64,000 bases of DNA from Nocardioides aurantiacus (lineage in GTDB: Bacteria > Actinomycetota > Actinomycetes > Propionibacteriales > Nocardioidaceae), in the NCBI RefSeq assembly GCF_003752505.1, contig NZ_RKHO01000001.1, positions 558,001 through 622,000 on the forward strand, given 5' to 3'. Below, in pieces: positions 12,777 to 21,815 of the stretch. Numbering within the stretch: position 1 is the stretch's first letter; each line of letters begins with the position of its first letter. Under the pieces are notes generated by a model. The model searched no databases and had not been told where the DNA came from. It worked only from the letters and a program-made list of their open reading frames with translations. The position numbers and the translations under genes are program-made.

Positions 12777-14147
12777 ATGAAGTACGCCAACTCCCTCCTC
12801 GAGCTGATCGGCAACACCCCGCTGGTCAAGCTCAACCGCACGGTCGGCACCACCTCGTCGCTCGTGCTCGCCAAGATCGAGTACCTCAACCCGGGTGGCT
12901 CGGTGAAGGACCGCATTGCGGTCAAGATGATCGACGCGGCCGAGGCCAGCGGCGAGCTGAGGCCCGGCGGCACCATCGTGGAGCCGACCTCGGGCAACAC
13001 CGGCGTCGGCCTGGCCCTGGTGGCCCAGCAGCGCGGCTACTCGTGCGTGTTCGTGTGTCCCGACAAGGTCAGCGAGGACAAGCGCAACGTCCTCAAGGCG
13101 TACGGCGCGGAGGTGGTCGTCTGCCCGACCGCGGTGGCCCCCGAGCACCCCGACAGCTACTACAGCGTCTCGGACCGCCTCACCCGCGAGATCGAGGGCG
13201 CCTGGAAGCCCAACCAGTACGTCAACGTCAACAACCCGCTGTCGCACTACGAGCAGACCGGCCCGGAGATCTGGGAGCAGACCGAGGGCCGCATCACCCA
13301 CTTCGTGACCGGCATGGGCACCGGCGGCACCATCAGCGGCGTCGGGCGCTACCTCAAGGAGCAGAACCCCGACATCCAGGTGATCGGCGCCGACCCGCAC
13401 GGCTCGGTCTACTCCGGCGGCACCGGCCGCCCCTACCTCGTCGAGGGCGTCGGGGAGGACTTCTGGCCCGACACCTACGACCGCGGCGTCGCCGACCGCG
13501 TCATCGAGGTCTCCGACGGCGACTCCTTCCACTTCACCCGCCGGCTCGCCCGCGAGGAGGGCATGCTCGTCGGCGGCTCCGCCGGCATGGCCGCCTTCGC
13601 CGCGGTGCAGCTGGCCCAGGAGCTCGACGATCCCGACGCCGTGATCGTGGTGCTCCTGCCCGACAGCGGCCGCGGCTACCTCACCAAGGTGTTCAACGAC
13701 GAGTGGCTGGCCCGCTACGGCTTCCTGGCCGATCCGCACAGCGGCCAGAGCGTCGGGGAGGTGCTGCGCGCCAAGAAGGGTGACATCCCCGCCCTGGTGC
13801 ACACCCACCCCACCGAGACCATCGCCGAGGCGGTGGCGATCCTGCAGGAGTACGGCGTCTCGCAGATGCCCGTCGTCCGCGCCGAGCCCCCCGTGATGGC
13901 CGCCGAGGTGGCCGGCTCGGTCTCCGAGCGCCGGCTGCTCGACGCGCTGTACGGCGGCAAGGCCCGGCTCGCCGACCAGGTCGAGGACCACATGGACGAC
14001 CCGCTGCCCACTATGGGCGCCGGGGCGGGCGTGCCCGAGGCGGTCGCGGCCCTGCGCGACGCCGACGCCGTGCTCGTGCAGGAGGACGGCCGGCCGATCG
14101 GCGTGCTGACGCGGCAGGACCTGCTGGGGTTCGTCACCGCCGACTGA
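12777..14147 (+). CDS. cbs: Cystathionine beta-synthase
   Basis: PLP enzyme joining serine and homocysteine into cystathionine (reverse transsulfuration). 456 residues. The catalytic domain (1-320) has LLELIGNTPLVKL, the PLP lysine in NPGGSVKDRIAVKM, the substrate loop TSGNTGVGLA, and the phosphate loop GMGTGGTISGVGRYL. Two C-terminal CBS domains (about 335-455) distinguish it from cysteine synthase. The actinobacterial enzyme has no N-terminal haem domain. ATG preceded closely by a -10 element, so translation is probably leaderless. Confidence 0.95.
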   Translation: MKYANSLLELIGNTPLVKLNRTVGTTSSLVLAKIEYLNPGGSVKDRIAVKMIDAAEASGELRPGGTIVEPTSGNTGVGLALVAQQRGYSCVFVCPDKVSEDKRNVLKAYGAEVVVCPTAVAPEHPDSYYSVSDRLTREIEGAWKPNQYVNVNNPLSHYEQTGPEIWEQTEGRITHFVTGMGTGGTISGVGRYLKEQNPDIQVIGADPHGSVYSGGTGRPYLVEGVGEDFWPDTYDRGVADRVIEVSDGDSFHFTRRLAREEGMLVGGSAGMAAFAAVQLAQELDDPDAVIVVLLPDSGRGYLTKVFNDEWLARYGFLADPHSGQSVGEVLRAKKGDIPALVHTHPTETIAEAVAILQEYGVSQMPVVRAEPPVMAAEVAGSVSERRLLDALYGGKARLADQVEDHMDDPLPTMGAGAGVPEAVAALRDADAVLVQEDGRPIGVLTRQDLLGFVTAD

Positions 14148-14155
14148 TGTCCGAC

Positions 14156-14188
14156 GTGCGAGGAAGAGGTACGCCGTGTCCCTCGCAC
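14156..14188 (+). terminator. Hairpin just after cystathionine beta-synthase
   Basis: Arms GTGCGAGG (14156-14163) and CCTCGCAC (14181-14188), 8 bp, with a 17-nt loop, 9 bases after the stop codon. A weak terminator or processing hairpin. Confidence 0.35.
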
Positions 14189-14315
14189 TTCGGGGTCGGT
14201 GACCGTACGCTGGAGTCGACGCGTGAGCGGCGGTGCACCCACATCGACCGCCGCGTGTGCGGCCGGAGGCGGACGGCCTGCCCTGCAGGCCCCTCCACGT
14301 CCGTCGTCAGTCGAG

Positions 14316-14352
14316 GATGGCGGGGTGACACTCCCAAGGTCACCCCGCCATC
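14316..14352 (+). terminator. Strong 14-bp hairpin between two convergent genes
   Basis: Perfect 14-bp stem: 14316-14329 (GATGGCGGGGTGAC) and 14339-14352, with a 9-nt loop. It sits between cystathionine beta-synthase and the convergent binding-protein gene and could end transcription from both sides. The remaining 243-base gap holds no gene that I can support. Confidence 0.7.
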
Positions 14353-14390
14353 TGCTGTCCGACGGGGTGCTCACGGGGTGCTCGCGCCGT

Positions 14391-15278
14391 CTAGCGGACG
14401 CGGCGGGCGGCGGCCGGGTCCGGCGTACGCCCGGTGAGGATCTGCTCGAGCTGCTCGACGCCGTCGACCAGGCGCGGCCCCGGACGGGCGTACGACGCGT
14501 TGGCGTCCACCGCCCACACCGGCACCCCCGGCGGCAGCACGTCACGGGCCAGCAGCTGCTCGGCCAGCGCGACGGAGGCCGGCAGCTCGAAGCCGCAGGG
14601 GGCGCAGACGACCACCTCGGGGGCGGCGTCGCGGACGGCGTCCCAGCCCAGGCGCACCGACTTCTCGCCGGCCCGGCCCAGCACGGACTCGCCGCCGGCC
14701 AGCTCCACCATCTCGGGCACCCAGTGCCCGGGGGAGAAGGCGGGGTGGGTCCACTCCAGCACCGCGACGCGGGGCCGGCGGCTCCCGCGCAGCGAGGCTC
14801 GCGCGGCGACGGCGAAGAGCCGGGAGCGCAGCCCGGCCACCAGCTCGACGGCGGCCGGCTCCCGACCGGTGGCGCGGCCGAGGACCAGGACGGAGTCGAG
14901 CACCTGGTCGAGCGTGTGGGGGTCGATGGTGAGCACCTCGGCGGTGCAGCCGAGGTGGGCCAGCGCGTCGTCGACCACCGAGACGTCGACGGCGCAGACC
15001 GCGCACAGGTCCTGGGTGACCACGAGGTCGGCGTCCAGGCCGGCCAGCGCGCCCTCGTCGAGGTGGTAGAGGTCCTCGCCGGCCTGCATGGCCCGGGCCA
15101 CGAAGGCGTCGATGCCGGCCGGGTCCAGCCCCTCGGGCAGCGCACTGGTGGACACGATGGTGCGGGTGCGCGCCTCGGGCGGGTGGTCGCACTCGAACGT
15201 GACGCCGACGACGTCGTCGCCGGCCCCGACCGCGAACAGGATCTCGGTCGTCGAGGGCAGCAGGGAGACCACGCGCAT
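14391..15278 (-). CDS. Cobalamin/iron-siderophore-type substrate-binding protein (BtuF-like)
   Basis: 295-residue protein of the helical-backbone metal-receptor family. It opens with MRVVSLLPSTTEILFAVGAGDDVVGVTFECDHPP, has DADLVVTQDLCAVCAVD in the middle, and PGHWVPEMVELAGGESVLG at the domain junction. These are features of BtuF-type vitamin B12 binding proteins. No signal peptide or lipobox is visible, and no permease or ATPase gene is adjacent, so it may act in the cytoplasm or be exported by other means. An in-frame ATG three codons upstream (15287) is also possible. Confidence 0.88.
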   Translation of the reverse strand: MRVVSLLPSTTEILFAVGAGDDVVGVTFECDHPPEARTRTIVSTSALPEGLDPAGIDAFVARAMQAGEDLYHLDEGALAGLDADLVVTQDLCAVCAVDVSVVDDALAHLGCTAEVLTIDPHTLDQVLDSVLVLGRATGREPAAVELVAGLRSRLFAVAARASLRGSRRPRVAVLEWTHPAFSPGHWVPEMVELAGGESVLGRAGEKSVRLGWDAVRDAAPEVVVCAPCGFELPASVALAEQLLARDVLPPGVPVWAVDANASYARPGPRLVDGVEQLEQILTGRTPDPAAARRVR

Positions 15279-15311
15279 GGACGCCATCGTCGCAGGCGGT
15301 CGGGGACTGCG

Positions 15312-15959
15312 ATGATCGGCGCCGTGACCAGCGCCTCCTACCTCACCGTCGCGCGCGACGGCTGGGCCGAGATCGAGGTGGAGCGATCCCGCTTCCGGGG
15401 GACGGTCGCCCGGGTGGGCGACGAGCAGGAGGCCCGCTCCGTCGTGGAGACGCTGCGCCGGGAGCACTGGGACGCCCGCCACCACTGCTCGGCGTTCGTC
15501 GTCGGACCCGAGCGCACGCTGGAGCAGGCCAGCGACGACGGCGAGCCCAGCGGCACCGCGGGCCCGCCGATCCTGGCGCAGCTGCGCGGACGCGAGCTGA
15601 GCGACGTCGTCGTGGTGGTGAGCCGCTGGTTCGGTGGCGTGCTGCTCGGCACCGGCGGGCTCACCCGGGCGTACGCCGACGCGGCTCGGACCGTGCTCGA
15701 CGAGGTGGGCACCCTCCAGCGGGTGCTGCACGACCTGTGCGAGGTCAGCGTCGACATCGCCGAGGTGGGCCGGCTCGAGCACGCGCTGCGCTCGCGGGGC
15801 GCGCGGGTCCTGGGCGTGGAGTACACCGGCGAGGCCCAGCTGCGGCTCTCGGTGCCGCCCGCGGCCCGTCACGTGGTCGAGGAGACCGTCGCCGAGCTGA
15901 CCGGCGGGACGGCCGAGCCGCGACTGGTCGGCCAGCAGTGGGTGGACGCCGGGCGCTAG
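15312..15959 (+). CDS. YigZ/IMPACT family protein
   Basis: 215-residue protein of the YigZ (UPF0029/IMPACT) family, implicated in translation control in eukaryotes; the bacterial role is unclear. Landmarks: EVERSRFRGTVARV, HWDARHHCSAFVVG, the signature DDGEPSGTAGPPIL, then VVVVSRWFGGVLLGTGGLTRAYADAA. A C-terminal DUF1949-like domain follows. GTG at 15324 is an equally good start. The stop overlaps the convergent GH2 gene by 4 bases. Confidence 0.92.
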   Translation: MIGAVTSASYLTVARDGWAEIEVERSRFRGTVARVGDEQEARSVVETLRREHWDARHHCSAFVVGPERTLEQASDDGEPSGTAGPPILAQLRGRELSDVVVVVSRWFGGVLLGTGGLTRAYADAARTVLDEVGTLQRVLHDLCEVSVDIAEVGRLEHALRSRGARVLGVEYTGEAQLRLSVPPAARHVVEETVAELTGGTAEPRLVGQQWVDAGR

Positions 15960-17734
15960 CGTCCCGCGGAGTCCGTCATGGCCGCCCGCAGCCGCGCGGT
16001 GACGGCCCGCACCACGTCGGCGTCGGGCTTGAGCACCTCGCGGTCGTAGGTCAGCAGCCCGTTGAGCTCGTCCTCGACGTCGCTGAGCTGGGTCCAGACG
16101 GTGGCGGCCAGGCCGTCGCGGGCGGCCCCGACGAGCCCCTCGTGCAGCTGCTCGAACGCCGCCGTGAGCGCGGCCGCGTCCGCGTGGTGGCGGTAGCCGA
16201 ACTCGCGGTCGCTCCAGTCGTGGCCGTCGACGCGCAGGCTGTGGCCGCCGTACTCGGTCAGGGCCACGACGCGGCGCCACCGCCGGGGCCGGTGCAGCCG
16301 CGGCATCGTGAACGGGGCGAGGTAGGCGTGGAAGCTGCGCACGTCGCCCCCGCCCTGGTCGACCCAGCCGCTGACGTGGTTGACCGGGCGGGTGGGGTCC
16401 TGCCGACGCACGGCGCGGGCGTGGGCGTTGGCGTCGAACTGCCCCCAGCCCTCGTTGAACAGCGTCCAGACCACCACCGACGGGCTGCCGTCCAGCAGGT
16501 CGACGGTCTCGTGCAGCTCGCGGGTCAGCTCGGCCCGGCCGTCGGCGTCCTGCCGGCCGAAGAGCGCGTGCAGCCGGTCGGGGACCGGCAGCGGCAGACG
16601 GGCCGGCCGGGTGGTGGTGAGCGCGCGGTAGCGGCCGCCCCCGTTGACGACGTCCTGCCACACCAGCATCCCGAGGCGGTCGCAGTGGGCGTACCACCGC
16701 AGCGGCTCGACCTTGGCGTGCTTGCGCAGCACCGTGAACCCGAGGTCCTTCATGGTGGTGATGTCGTGCACCATCGCCGCGTCGCTCGGCGCGGTCAGCA
16801 GCCCGTCGGGCCAGTAGCCCTGGTCGAGCACGCCGACGTGGGGGTAGGGCCGACCGTTGAGGAGCAGCCGCGGGTGCCCGTGGGTGTCACGGCCGGTGCC
16901 GAGCGTGCGCAGGGCGGTGTAGGAGGTGACGTGGTCCTCCCCGTGGGTCACCGTCACGTCGTACAGGTGGGGGTGCTCGGGCGACCACGGGCGTACGACG
17001 CGCAGCGGCAGCCGGGCCGTCGCGCCCGACCCGACCTGGGCGCGGGCCACCTCGCCGTCCTCCGTGGTGCTCACCACCACGGTGGCGGTGCCGTCGCCGA
17101 CCAGGTCGAGGTGCACCTCGAGGGCGGCCGTGGCGAGGTCGGGGGAGAGCCGCGGGGTCAGTCGCAGGTCGGCGACGTGGCGCGCCGGCAGCCACTCCAG
17201 CCAGACGGTCTGCCAGATGCCCGACTGGGCGGTGTACCAGATCTCGCCGCGGTCCAGCCGCTGCTTGCCCCGGGCGTGGGGAGCGGTCTCGGAGCGGTCG
17301 CGGACCCGCACCACCAGCTCGTGCGCGCTGCCGGGTGACCCGAGGGCGTCGGTGACGTCGAGGGTGAAGGGCAGGTAGCCGCCGGTGTGGCCGCCGACCT
17401 CGACGCCGTCGACCCGCACGCTCGCCTGCTGGTCGACCGCGCCGAGGTGCAGCAGCACCCGGCCGCCCGGCTCGACGTCGGGCGTGGTCAGGGTGCGGCG
17501 GTACCAGAGCCACTCGTCGGGCCGGAGCTGCCGCCCGACCCCGGACAGCGGCGCCTCCGGCGAGAACGGCACCACGACGGGGCCGTCGTACGCCGTCGGC
17601 GGGGTGGGGTCGGCGGTGAACGCGTGCTCCCAGACGCCGTTCAGGCTGCACCAGGTCGCGCGGTGTCGCTGCGGGCGCGGGTGCTCGGGGAGCGGAGCCT
17701 CGGGGTCCACCGCGCGGCCCCACCGTGTCATCAC
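15956..17734 (-). CDS. Glycoside hydrolase family 2 (beta-galactosidase/glucuronidase type)
   Basis: Cytosolic glycosidase of 592 residues. An N-terminal jelly-roll sugar-binding domain (about 25-185, DEWLWYRRTL) is followed by an Ig-like domain (about 190-285) and a TIM barrel. The acid/base is Glu428 in FNEGWGQFD and the nucleophile is Glu494 in LTEYGG. No signal peptide. The length is that of short GH2 enzymes; substrate could be a beta-galactoside, glucuronide or mannoside and cannot be chosen from sequence. Confidence 0.92.
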   Translation of the reverse strand: MMTRWGRAVDPEAPLPEHPRPQRHRATWCSLNGVWEHAFTADPTPPTAYDGPVVVPFSPEAPLSGVGRQLRPDEWLWYRRTLTTPDVEPGGRVLLHLGAVDQQASVRVDGVEVGGHTGGYLPFTLDVTDALGSPGSAHELVVRVRDRSETAPHARGKQRLDRGEIWYTAQSGIWQTVWLEWLPARHVADLRLTPRLSPDLATAALEVHLDLVGDGTATVVVSTTEDGEVARAQVGSGATARLPLRVVRPWSPEHPHLYDVTVTHGEDHVTSYTALRTLGTGRDTHGHPRLLLNGRPYPHVGVLDQGYWPDGLLTAPSDAAMVHDITTMKDLGFTVLRKHAKVEPLRWYAHCDRLGMLVWQDVVNGGGRYRALTTTRPARLPLPVPDRLHALFGRQDADGRAELTRELHETVDLLDGSPSVVVWTLFNEGWGQFDANAHARAVRRQDPTRPVNHVSGWVDQGGGDVRSFHAYLAPFTMPRLHRPRRWRRVVALTEYGGHSLRVDGHDWSDREFGYRHHADAAALTAAFEQLHEGLVGAARDGLAATVWTQLSDVEDELNGLLTYDREVLKPDADVVRAVTARLRAAMTDSAGR

Positions 17735-17773
17735 GGCAGGAGCCTGGCAGTCCCCGAGGCGCTCAGGGCCGCG

Positions 17774-18508
17774 TCAGTCCTTCTTCTCGACGTCCTTGCG
17801 CACGTCGACGAGGAGCGCGGCGAGCTGCTTGCTGTCGTAGCCCGGCACGGTGGGGACCAGCTCGCCCATGGTGTCGTTGGTCGCCCAGGCGCAGATCGCG
17901 ATCTTCTGGCCGGTGCCCTGGTAGGCGCACACGGCCTGGCCGCCGCCGTCGCCGGGGGAGACCTTCTCGGTCTTGAAGCCGTTGGTCTCGGCCTGCTTGC
18001 GGAAGGAGGAGACGAACGTGGCCGGGTTCTGCTGGCCGTCGATCTTGGCGCCGAGGAAGACGAGCGCACCCTCGGGGCCGCGCTTGGAGTCGTCCTGGTC
18101 GTAGACGCCCGAGCGGACGTAGCTGACGCGCTTGGCCTGGGTCTTGAACTGCTGCTCCGCGGCGTCGAGCTGGGTCTTGAGCTCGGTCTCCTTGGCGGAG
18201 TCGCGGTCCATCCCGCCGGCGGTCTTGGTGATCGTCAGGGTGTGCTTGTCGGGACCGGTGAGGGCCACGACCGCCACGACCGCGGCGCCGGCGACCAGCG
18301 CCAGGACGACCACGGCGGCGATGATGCCGATGACGAGCTTCTTCTTCGACTTCTTCTCCGGCGGGGGCGGCGGGGGCGATCCGCCCGGCGTGCCGTAGCC
18401 CTCGGTGGGGGGCGGGGGCGTCGTCCCGCCGGTGCCGCCCGGGGTCGCGCCCGAGGTGGGGGTCCCGTCGTGGGGCGGCTGTGCGGGCGGCGGGAACTGG
18501 TCACTCAT
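17774..18508 (-). CDS. Membrane-anchored protein with proline-rich N-terminus
   Basis: 244 residues: a Pro/Gly-rich cytoplasmic region (1-50), a lysine cluster (KKSKKK), one transmembrane helix (about 58-83) and an extracytoplasmic domain of about 160 residues. Two cysteines in the outer domain (AVCAYQG and IAICAWA) could form a disulfide. The architecture resembles DUF4878/LpqN-like actinobacterial surface proteins. No function can be assigned. Confidence 0.82.
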   Translation of the reverse strand: MSDQFPPPAQPPHDGTPTSGATPGGTGGTTPPPPTEGYGTPGGSPPPPPPEKKSKKKLVIGIIAAVVVLALVAGAAVVAVVALTGPDKHTLTITKTAGGMDRDSAKETELKTQLDAAEQQFKTQAKRVSYVRSGVYDQDDSKRGPEGALVFLGAKIDGQQNPATFVSSFRKQAETNGFKTEKVSPGDGGGQAVCAYQGTGQKIAICAWATNDTMGELVPTVPGYDSKQLAALLVDVRKDVEKKD

Positions 18509-18597
18509 GCGAGCCAGTGTGCCCCAGGGTCCTCAAACCCGACCAATCGGCCGCAGCGGGCGAGAGCCGGGTCACGGAGCGGGCGGCGCCGGGAACG

Positions 18598-18633
18598 CTA
18601 CGGAGACCGTGGCAGGTGCCACGGTCTCCGTAG
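18598..18633 (-). terminator. 17-bp hairpin behind the secreted lipase gene
   Basis: Perfect inverted repeat: arms 18598-18614 and 18617-18633, separated by only two bases (in practice a 15-bp stem with a 6-nt loop). On the minus strand it begins 16 bases after the lipase stop and ends before the next gene. It also lacks a T-run. Confidence 0.75.
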
Positions 18634-18648
18634 TCGACGTCGGTGCCC

Positions 18649-19926
18649 TCAGAAGGCGCCGCAGTTGGAGAGGGCAGGGATCCCCCGGAAGCGGGCCTCG
18701 AGGAAGGCGAACGACTCCGGGTAGGACGCCGCCGCGCCGGCGACGTGGGTGATCGCGGCGTTGGGCGCGAAGCGCACCTTCGCGCCGAGGGCACACCACC
18801 GCCGGGCGACGTCGCGACCGACCTTGAACGGGATGACGTCGTCGCCCAGGCTCTGCGTGACCAGGGTCGGGACGGCCGGCTTGCGGCCGTCGGCGATCTT
18901 CTGCTCCGCGACGACCGTGTCGAACGGCGGCTCGTCGAGGTAGGCCGTGAGCGGGCGGCCGTCCTCGGTCAGGGTCGTCGACCGGGTGAAGGGGTAGCGG
19001 GCGACCGACTCCACGGTGCACTGGCCCTCCAGCTCCTCGAGCACCTGCTCGCCGCGGGTGTTGAGGTAGGGGTCGGTGTCGATGTCGTAGCTGGCGGCCA
19101 GGCCGGCCACGGCGTACCCCAGGAAGGCGAAGTAGGGCGAGCCGTCGAGGTTGGCGGCCACGGCCTTCAGGTCACCGGGGACCGCGCCGGCCACGACGCC
19201 CTTGAGCCGCAGCTCGGGGGCGTACGACGCGGCGATCTCACCCGCCGCGGCGGTGGCGCCACCGCCCTGGGAGTAGCCGGTGAGGGCGACCGGGCCGGCG
19301 TCGGGGAGGTTCGCCGCCGGCAGCGACTGGGCCGCGCGGACCACGTCGAGGGTGGCGCGTCCGGTGACCTCGCGGCTGACGTAGGTGTGGGTGCCGGGTG
19401 TGCCCAGGCCCTCGTAGTCGGTCACGGCGATGCCGTAGCCGCGGCTCAGCAGGCCCTTGACGAAGCCGCCCTCGTACTCCGTGCCGGCGTTGAGCTGGCG
19501 CGAGGGGGCGCACTGGTCGCCGAGCCCCTGGGTGCCGACGGCGAAGCTGACGACCGGGCGCTCGCCCGGCCCGGACCACGCGCGGCGCGGGGTGAGCACG
19601 CTGCCGGTGACGGGGATCCGCTCGCCGTTGCGGTCGGTGCTGACGTACATCACCCGCTGCACGTCGGCGTCGGCCCGCAGCGTCCGGGCGGGGTCGAGGT
19701 AGAACGCCGACGGCTCGCTGCGGATCACCGTGCCGGGGGCTCCGTCGAGGGTCGCGGGCGGCGTGTAGAACGCGTCGTCGCCCGCCGCGGCGGTGACCGC
19801 CGTCGTGGGTGCGGCGGCGGTCGCGGTCGGCGCGGTCGCGAGCAGGGCGGCCGGGGTCGCCAGTGCGGCGACGGAGGCGACGACGGAGGTGGCGAGGCGA
19901 CGGCGGGTGCGGGGGTGCGGGGTCAT
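18649..19926 (-). CDS. Secreted lipase of the LIP family
   Basis: Extracellular alpha/beta hydrolase of 425 residues. A signal peptide (about 1-38, Arg-rich then hydrophobic, ending TATAAA) precedes the mature part DDAFYTPPATLDGAPGTVIRSEP, typical of secretory lipases. The nucleophile elbow is LTGYSQGGGAT. The catalytic His is probably in the late segment ITHVAGA, and the Asp in SLGDDVIPF. Cysteines near the ends may form disulfides. It is monocistronic by its terminator and by the gap to the upstream acyl-CoA dehydrogenase. Confidence 0.92.
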   Translation of the reverse strand: MTPHPRTRRRLATSVVASVAALATPAALLATAPTATAAAPTTAVTAAAGDDAFYTPPATLDGAPGTVIRSEPSAFYLDPARTLRADADVQRVMYVSTDRNGERIPVTGSVLTPRRAWSGPGERPVVSFAVGTQGLGDQCAPSRQLNAGTEYEGGFVKGLLSRGYGIAVTDYEGLGTPGTHTYVSREVTGRATLDVVRAAQSLPAANLPDAGPVALTGYSQGGGATAAAGEIAASYAPELRLKGVVAGAVPGDLKAVAANLDGSPYFAFLGYAVAGLAASYDIDTDPYLNTRGEQVLEELEGQCTVESVARYPFTRSTTLTEDGRPLTAYLDEPPFDTVVAEQKIADGRKPAVPTLVTQSLGDDVIPFKVGRDVARRWCALGAKVRFAPNAAITHVAGAAASYPESFAFLEARFRGIPALSNCGAF

Positions 19927-20005
19927 GACGCTCCAGGGGCCGGGTCGGTGAGGCCCGACTCCTACCCCGCGCTACCGAGCGGTAATCCCGCACCTCCGGC
20001 GCGTC

Positions 20006-21811
20006 TCACAGCACGGTCGGGTCGAGGTCCAGCGTCGTGGTGTCGAGCGAGGCCAGCAGGTCCAGCCTGGGTCCGGTGGTGGGGAGCTCGAAGGCGTAGA
20101 AGTAGCGCGCCGCGGCGCGCTTGCCGTCGTGGAACGGCTCGGTGCCCTCGCCCACCGCGACCAGCTGCTCGAGCCACAGCCACGCCACCACGACGTGGCC
20201 GAAGGCCTCGAGGTAGGGCGTCGCGTTGGCCAGCGCCAGCGCCGGGTCGCCCTTCTCCCACAGCACGCCGGTGACGCGCAGCAGCTCCTCCCAGGTGCGG
20301 CCCAGCTGGTCGGCGTACGCCGCCGGGTCGCCGCCGACGGCCCGGGCCGCCTCGACGGTGGCCGTGATCCGGGCGCCGAGCACGCCGAGCGAGCGACCGC
20401 CGCCCTCGAGGACCTTGCGACCGAGCAGGTCCTGGGCCTGGATGCCGAGGGTGCCCTCGTGGATGGGGTTGAGCCGGTTGTCGCGGTAGAGCTGCTCGAC
20501 GGGGTGGTCGCGGGTGTAGCCGGCACCGCCGAGGACCTGGATCGCGAGGTCGTTGGCGGCCAGGCACCACTGCGAGGGCCACGACTTCGCGACCGGGGTG
20601 AGCAGCGAGAGCAGCTGCTCGGCCTCGCGGGCGGCGTCGGCGTCGGGGTGGGTGCGCGACTCGTCGACCAGGTGGGCGCAGAACAGCACCAGGGCGAGCG
20701 CGCCCTCGACGTAGGACTTCTGCGCCAGCAGCATCCGGCGGACGTCGGCGTGCTCGACGAGCGGGACCGGGGGCGTGGTGGGGTCCTTGCGGTCCAGCGG
20801 GCGCCCCTGGGTGCGGACGCGGGCGTACTCCAGGGAGTGCAGGTAGCCGGTGTAGCCGAGCGCCGTCGCGCCCGCGCCGACGCTGACCCGGGCCTCGTTC
20901 ATCATGTGGAACATGTAGGTCAGGCCGCGGCCCTCCTCGCCGACGAGGTGGCCCACCGCCCCCGCCTCGCCCCCCGGCGTGGCCAGGCCCTCGCCGAAGT
21001 TGAGCAGCGTGTTCGTGGTCGCGCGGTAGCCCATCTTGTGGTTGAGCCCGACCAGCGCGACGTCGTTGCGCTCGCCGACCGACCCGTCGTCGGCCGGCAG
21101 CCACTTGGGCACGATGAACAGGGAGATGCCCTTGGTGCCGGGCGCCGCGTCGGGCGTCCGGGCCAGCACCAGGTGGACGATGTTCTCGGCCAGCTCGTGG
21201 TCGCCGCCGGAGATCCACATCTTGGTGCCGGTGAGCCGGTAGCTGCTGCCGTCGTCCTGGCGCACGGCCCGGGTGGTGATGTCGCCCAGCGAGGAGCCGG
21301 CCTGCGGCTCGGAGAGCGCCATGGTGCCGTACCAGCGCCCCTCGACGACCGGGACGGCGTACGTCGCGACCTGCTCGGGCGTGCCGTAGGTCGCGAGCAG
21401 GTTGGCGTTGCCCTCGGCGAGGAACGGATAGGCGAACGTGCCGATGCTCGCGGCCTGGAACCAGCTCGACGCCGCCTGGTGGACCACGAACGGCAGCTGC
21501 ATGCCCCCGAGCTCGGCGTCGAAGACGCTGGTGGGCAGCCCCGAGGCGGTGTACGCCGCCAGTGCGGCCCTCACCGACTCCGGCTGCACGACGCGACCGT
21601 CCTCGCCGACGAACGGCTCGTGGGTGTCGGCCTCGCGGTTCACCGGCGCGAAGTGCTCGGTGGCCAGCTGCTCGGCGAGGTCGAGCACGGCGTCGAAGGT
21701 CTCCCGGTCGTGATCGGCGTACCGCTCCCGCTCGACGAGCCGCTCGACCCGGAGCCAGTCGTGGAGCAGGAAGTCGAGGTCGCGGCGCGACATGATCAGC
21801 GAGGAGGCCAT
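20006..21811 (-). CDS. Acyl-CoA dehydrogenase (long FadE-type, with C-terminal extension)
   Basis: FAD-dependent acyl-CoA dehydrogenase of 601 residues, longer than the usual 380-400. The core has MALSEPQAGSSLGDI (FAD/acyl-CoA contact), TKMWISGGDHE, FIVPKW, and VLGGAGYTRDHPVEQLYRDNRLNPIHEGT with the catalytic Glu in the last motif. Residues about 470-601 form the extra C-terminal helical domain seen in long FadE proteins. Its start lies 4 bases after the stop of the PRISE-type reductase, so the two form an operon. Substrate unknown. Confidence 0.93.
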   Translation of the reverse strand: MASSLIMSRRDLDFLLHDWLRVERLVERERYADHDRETFDAVLDLAEQLATEHFAPVNREADTHEPFVGEDGRVVQPESVRAALAAYTASGLPTSVFDAELGGMQLPFVVHQAASSWFQAASIGTFAYPFLAEGNANLLATYGTPEQVATYAVPVVEGRWYGTMALSEPQAGSSLGDITTRAVRQDDGSSYRLTGTKMWISGGDHELAENIVHLVLARTPDAAPGTKGISLFIVPKWLPADDGSVGERNDVALVGLNHKMGYRATTNTLLNFGEGLATPGGEAGAVGHLVGEEGRGLTYMFHMMNEARVSVGAGATALGYTGYLHSLEYARVRTQGRPLDRKDPTTPPVPLVEHADVRRMLLAQKSYVEGALALVLFCAHLVDESRTHPDADAAREAEQLLSLLTPVAKSWPSQWCLAANDLAIQVLGGAGYTRDHPVEQLYRDNRLNPIHEGTLGIQAQDLLGRKVLEGGGRSLGVLGARITATVEAARAVGGDPAAYADQLGRTWEELLRVTGVLWEKGDPALALANATPYLEAFGHVVVAWLWLEQLVAVGEGTEPFHDGKRAAARYFYAFELPTTGPRLDLLASLDTTTLDLDPTVL

Positions 21812-21815
21812 GGGG

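Noticed and set aside
14147-14437. Small open frame of 96 codons after cystathionine beta-synthase
   Set aside because: It runs through two hairpins, has Arg/Gly/Pro-rich translation, and lacks a ribosome site or family resemblance.
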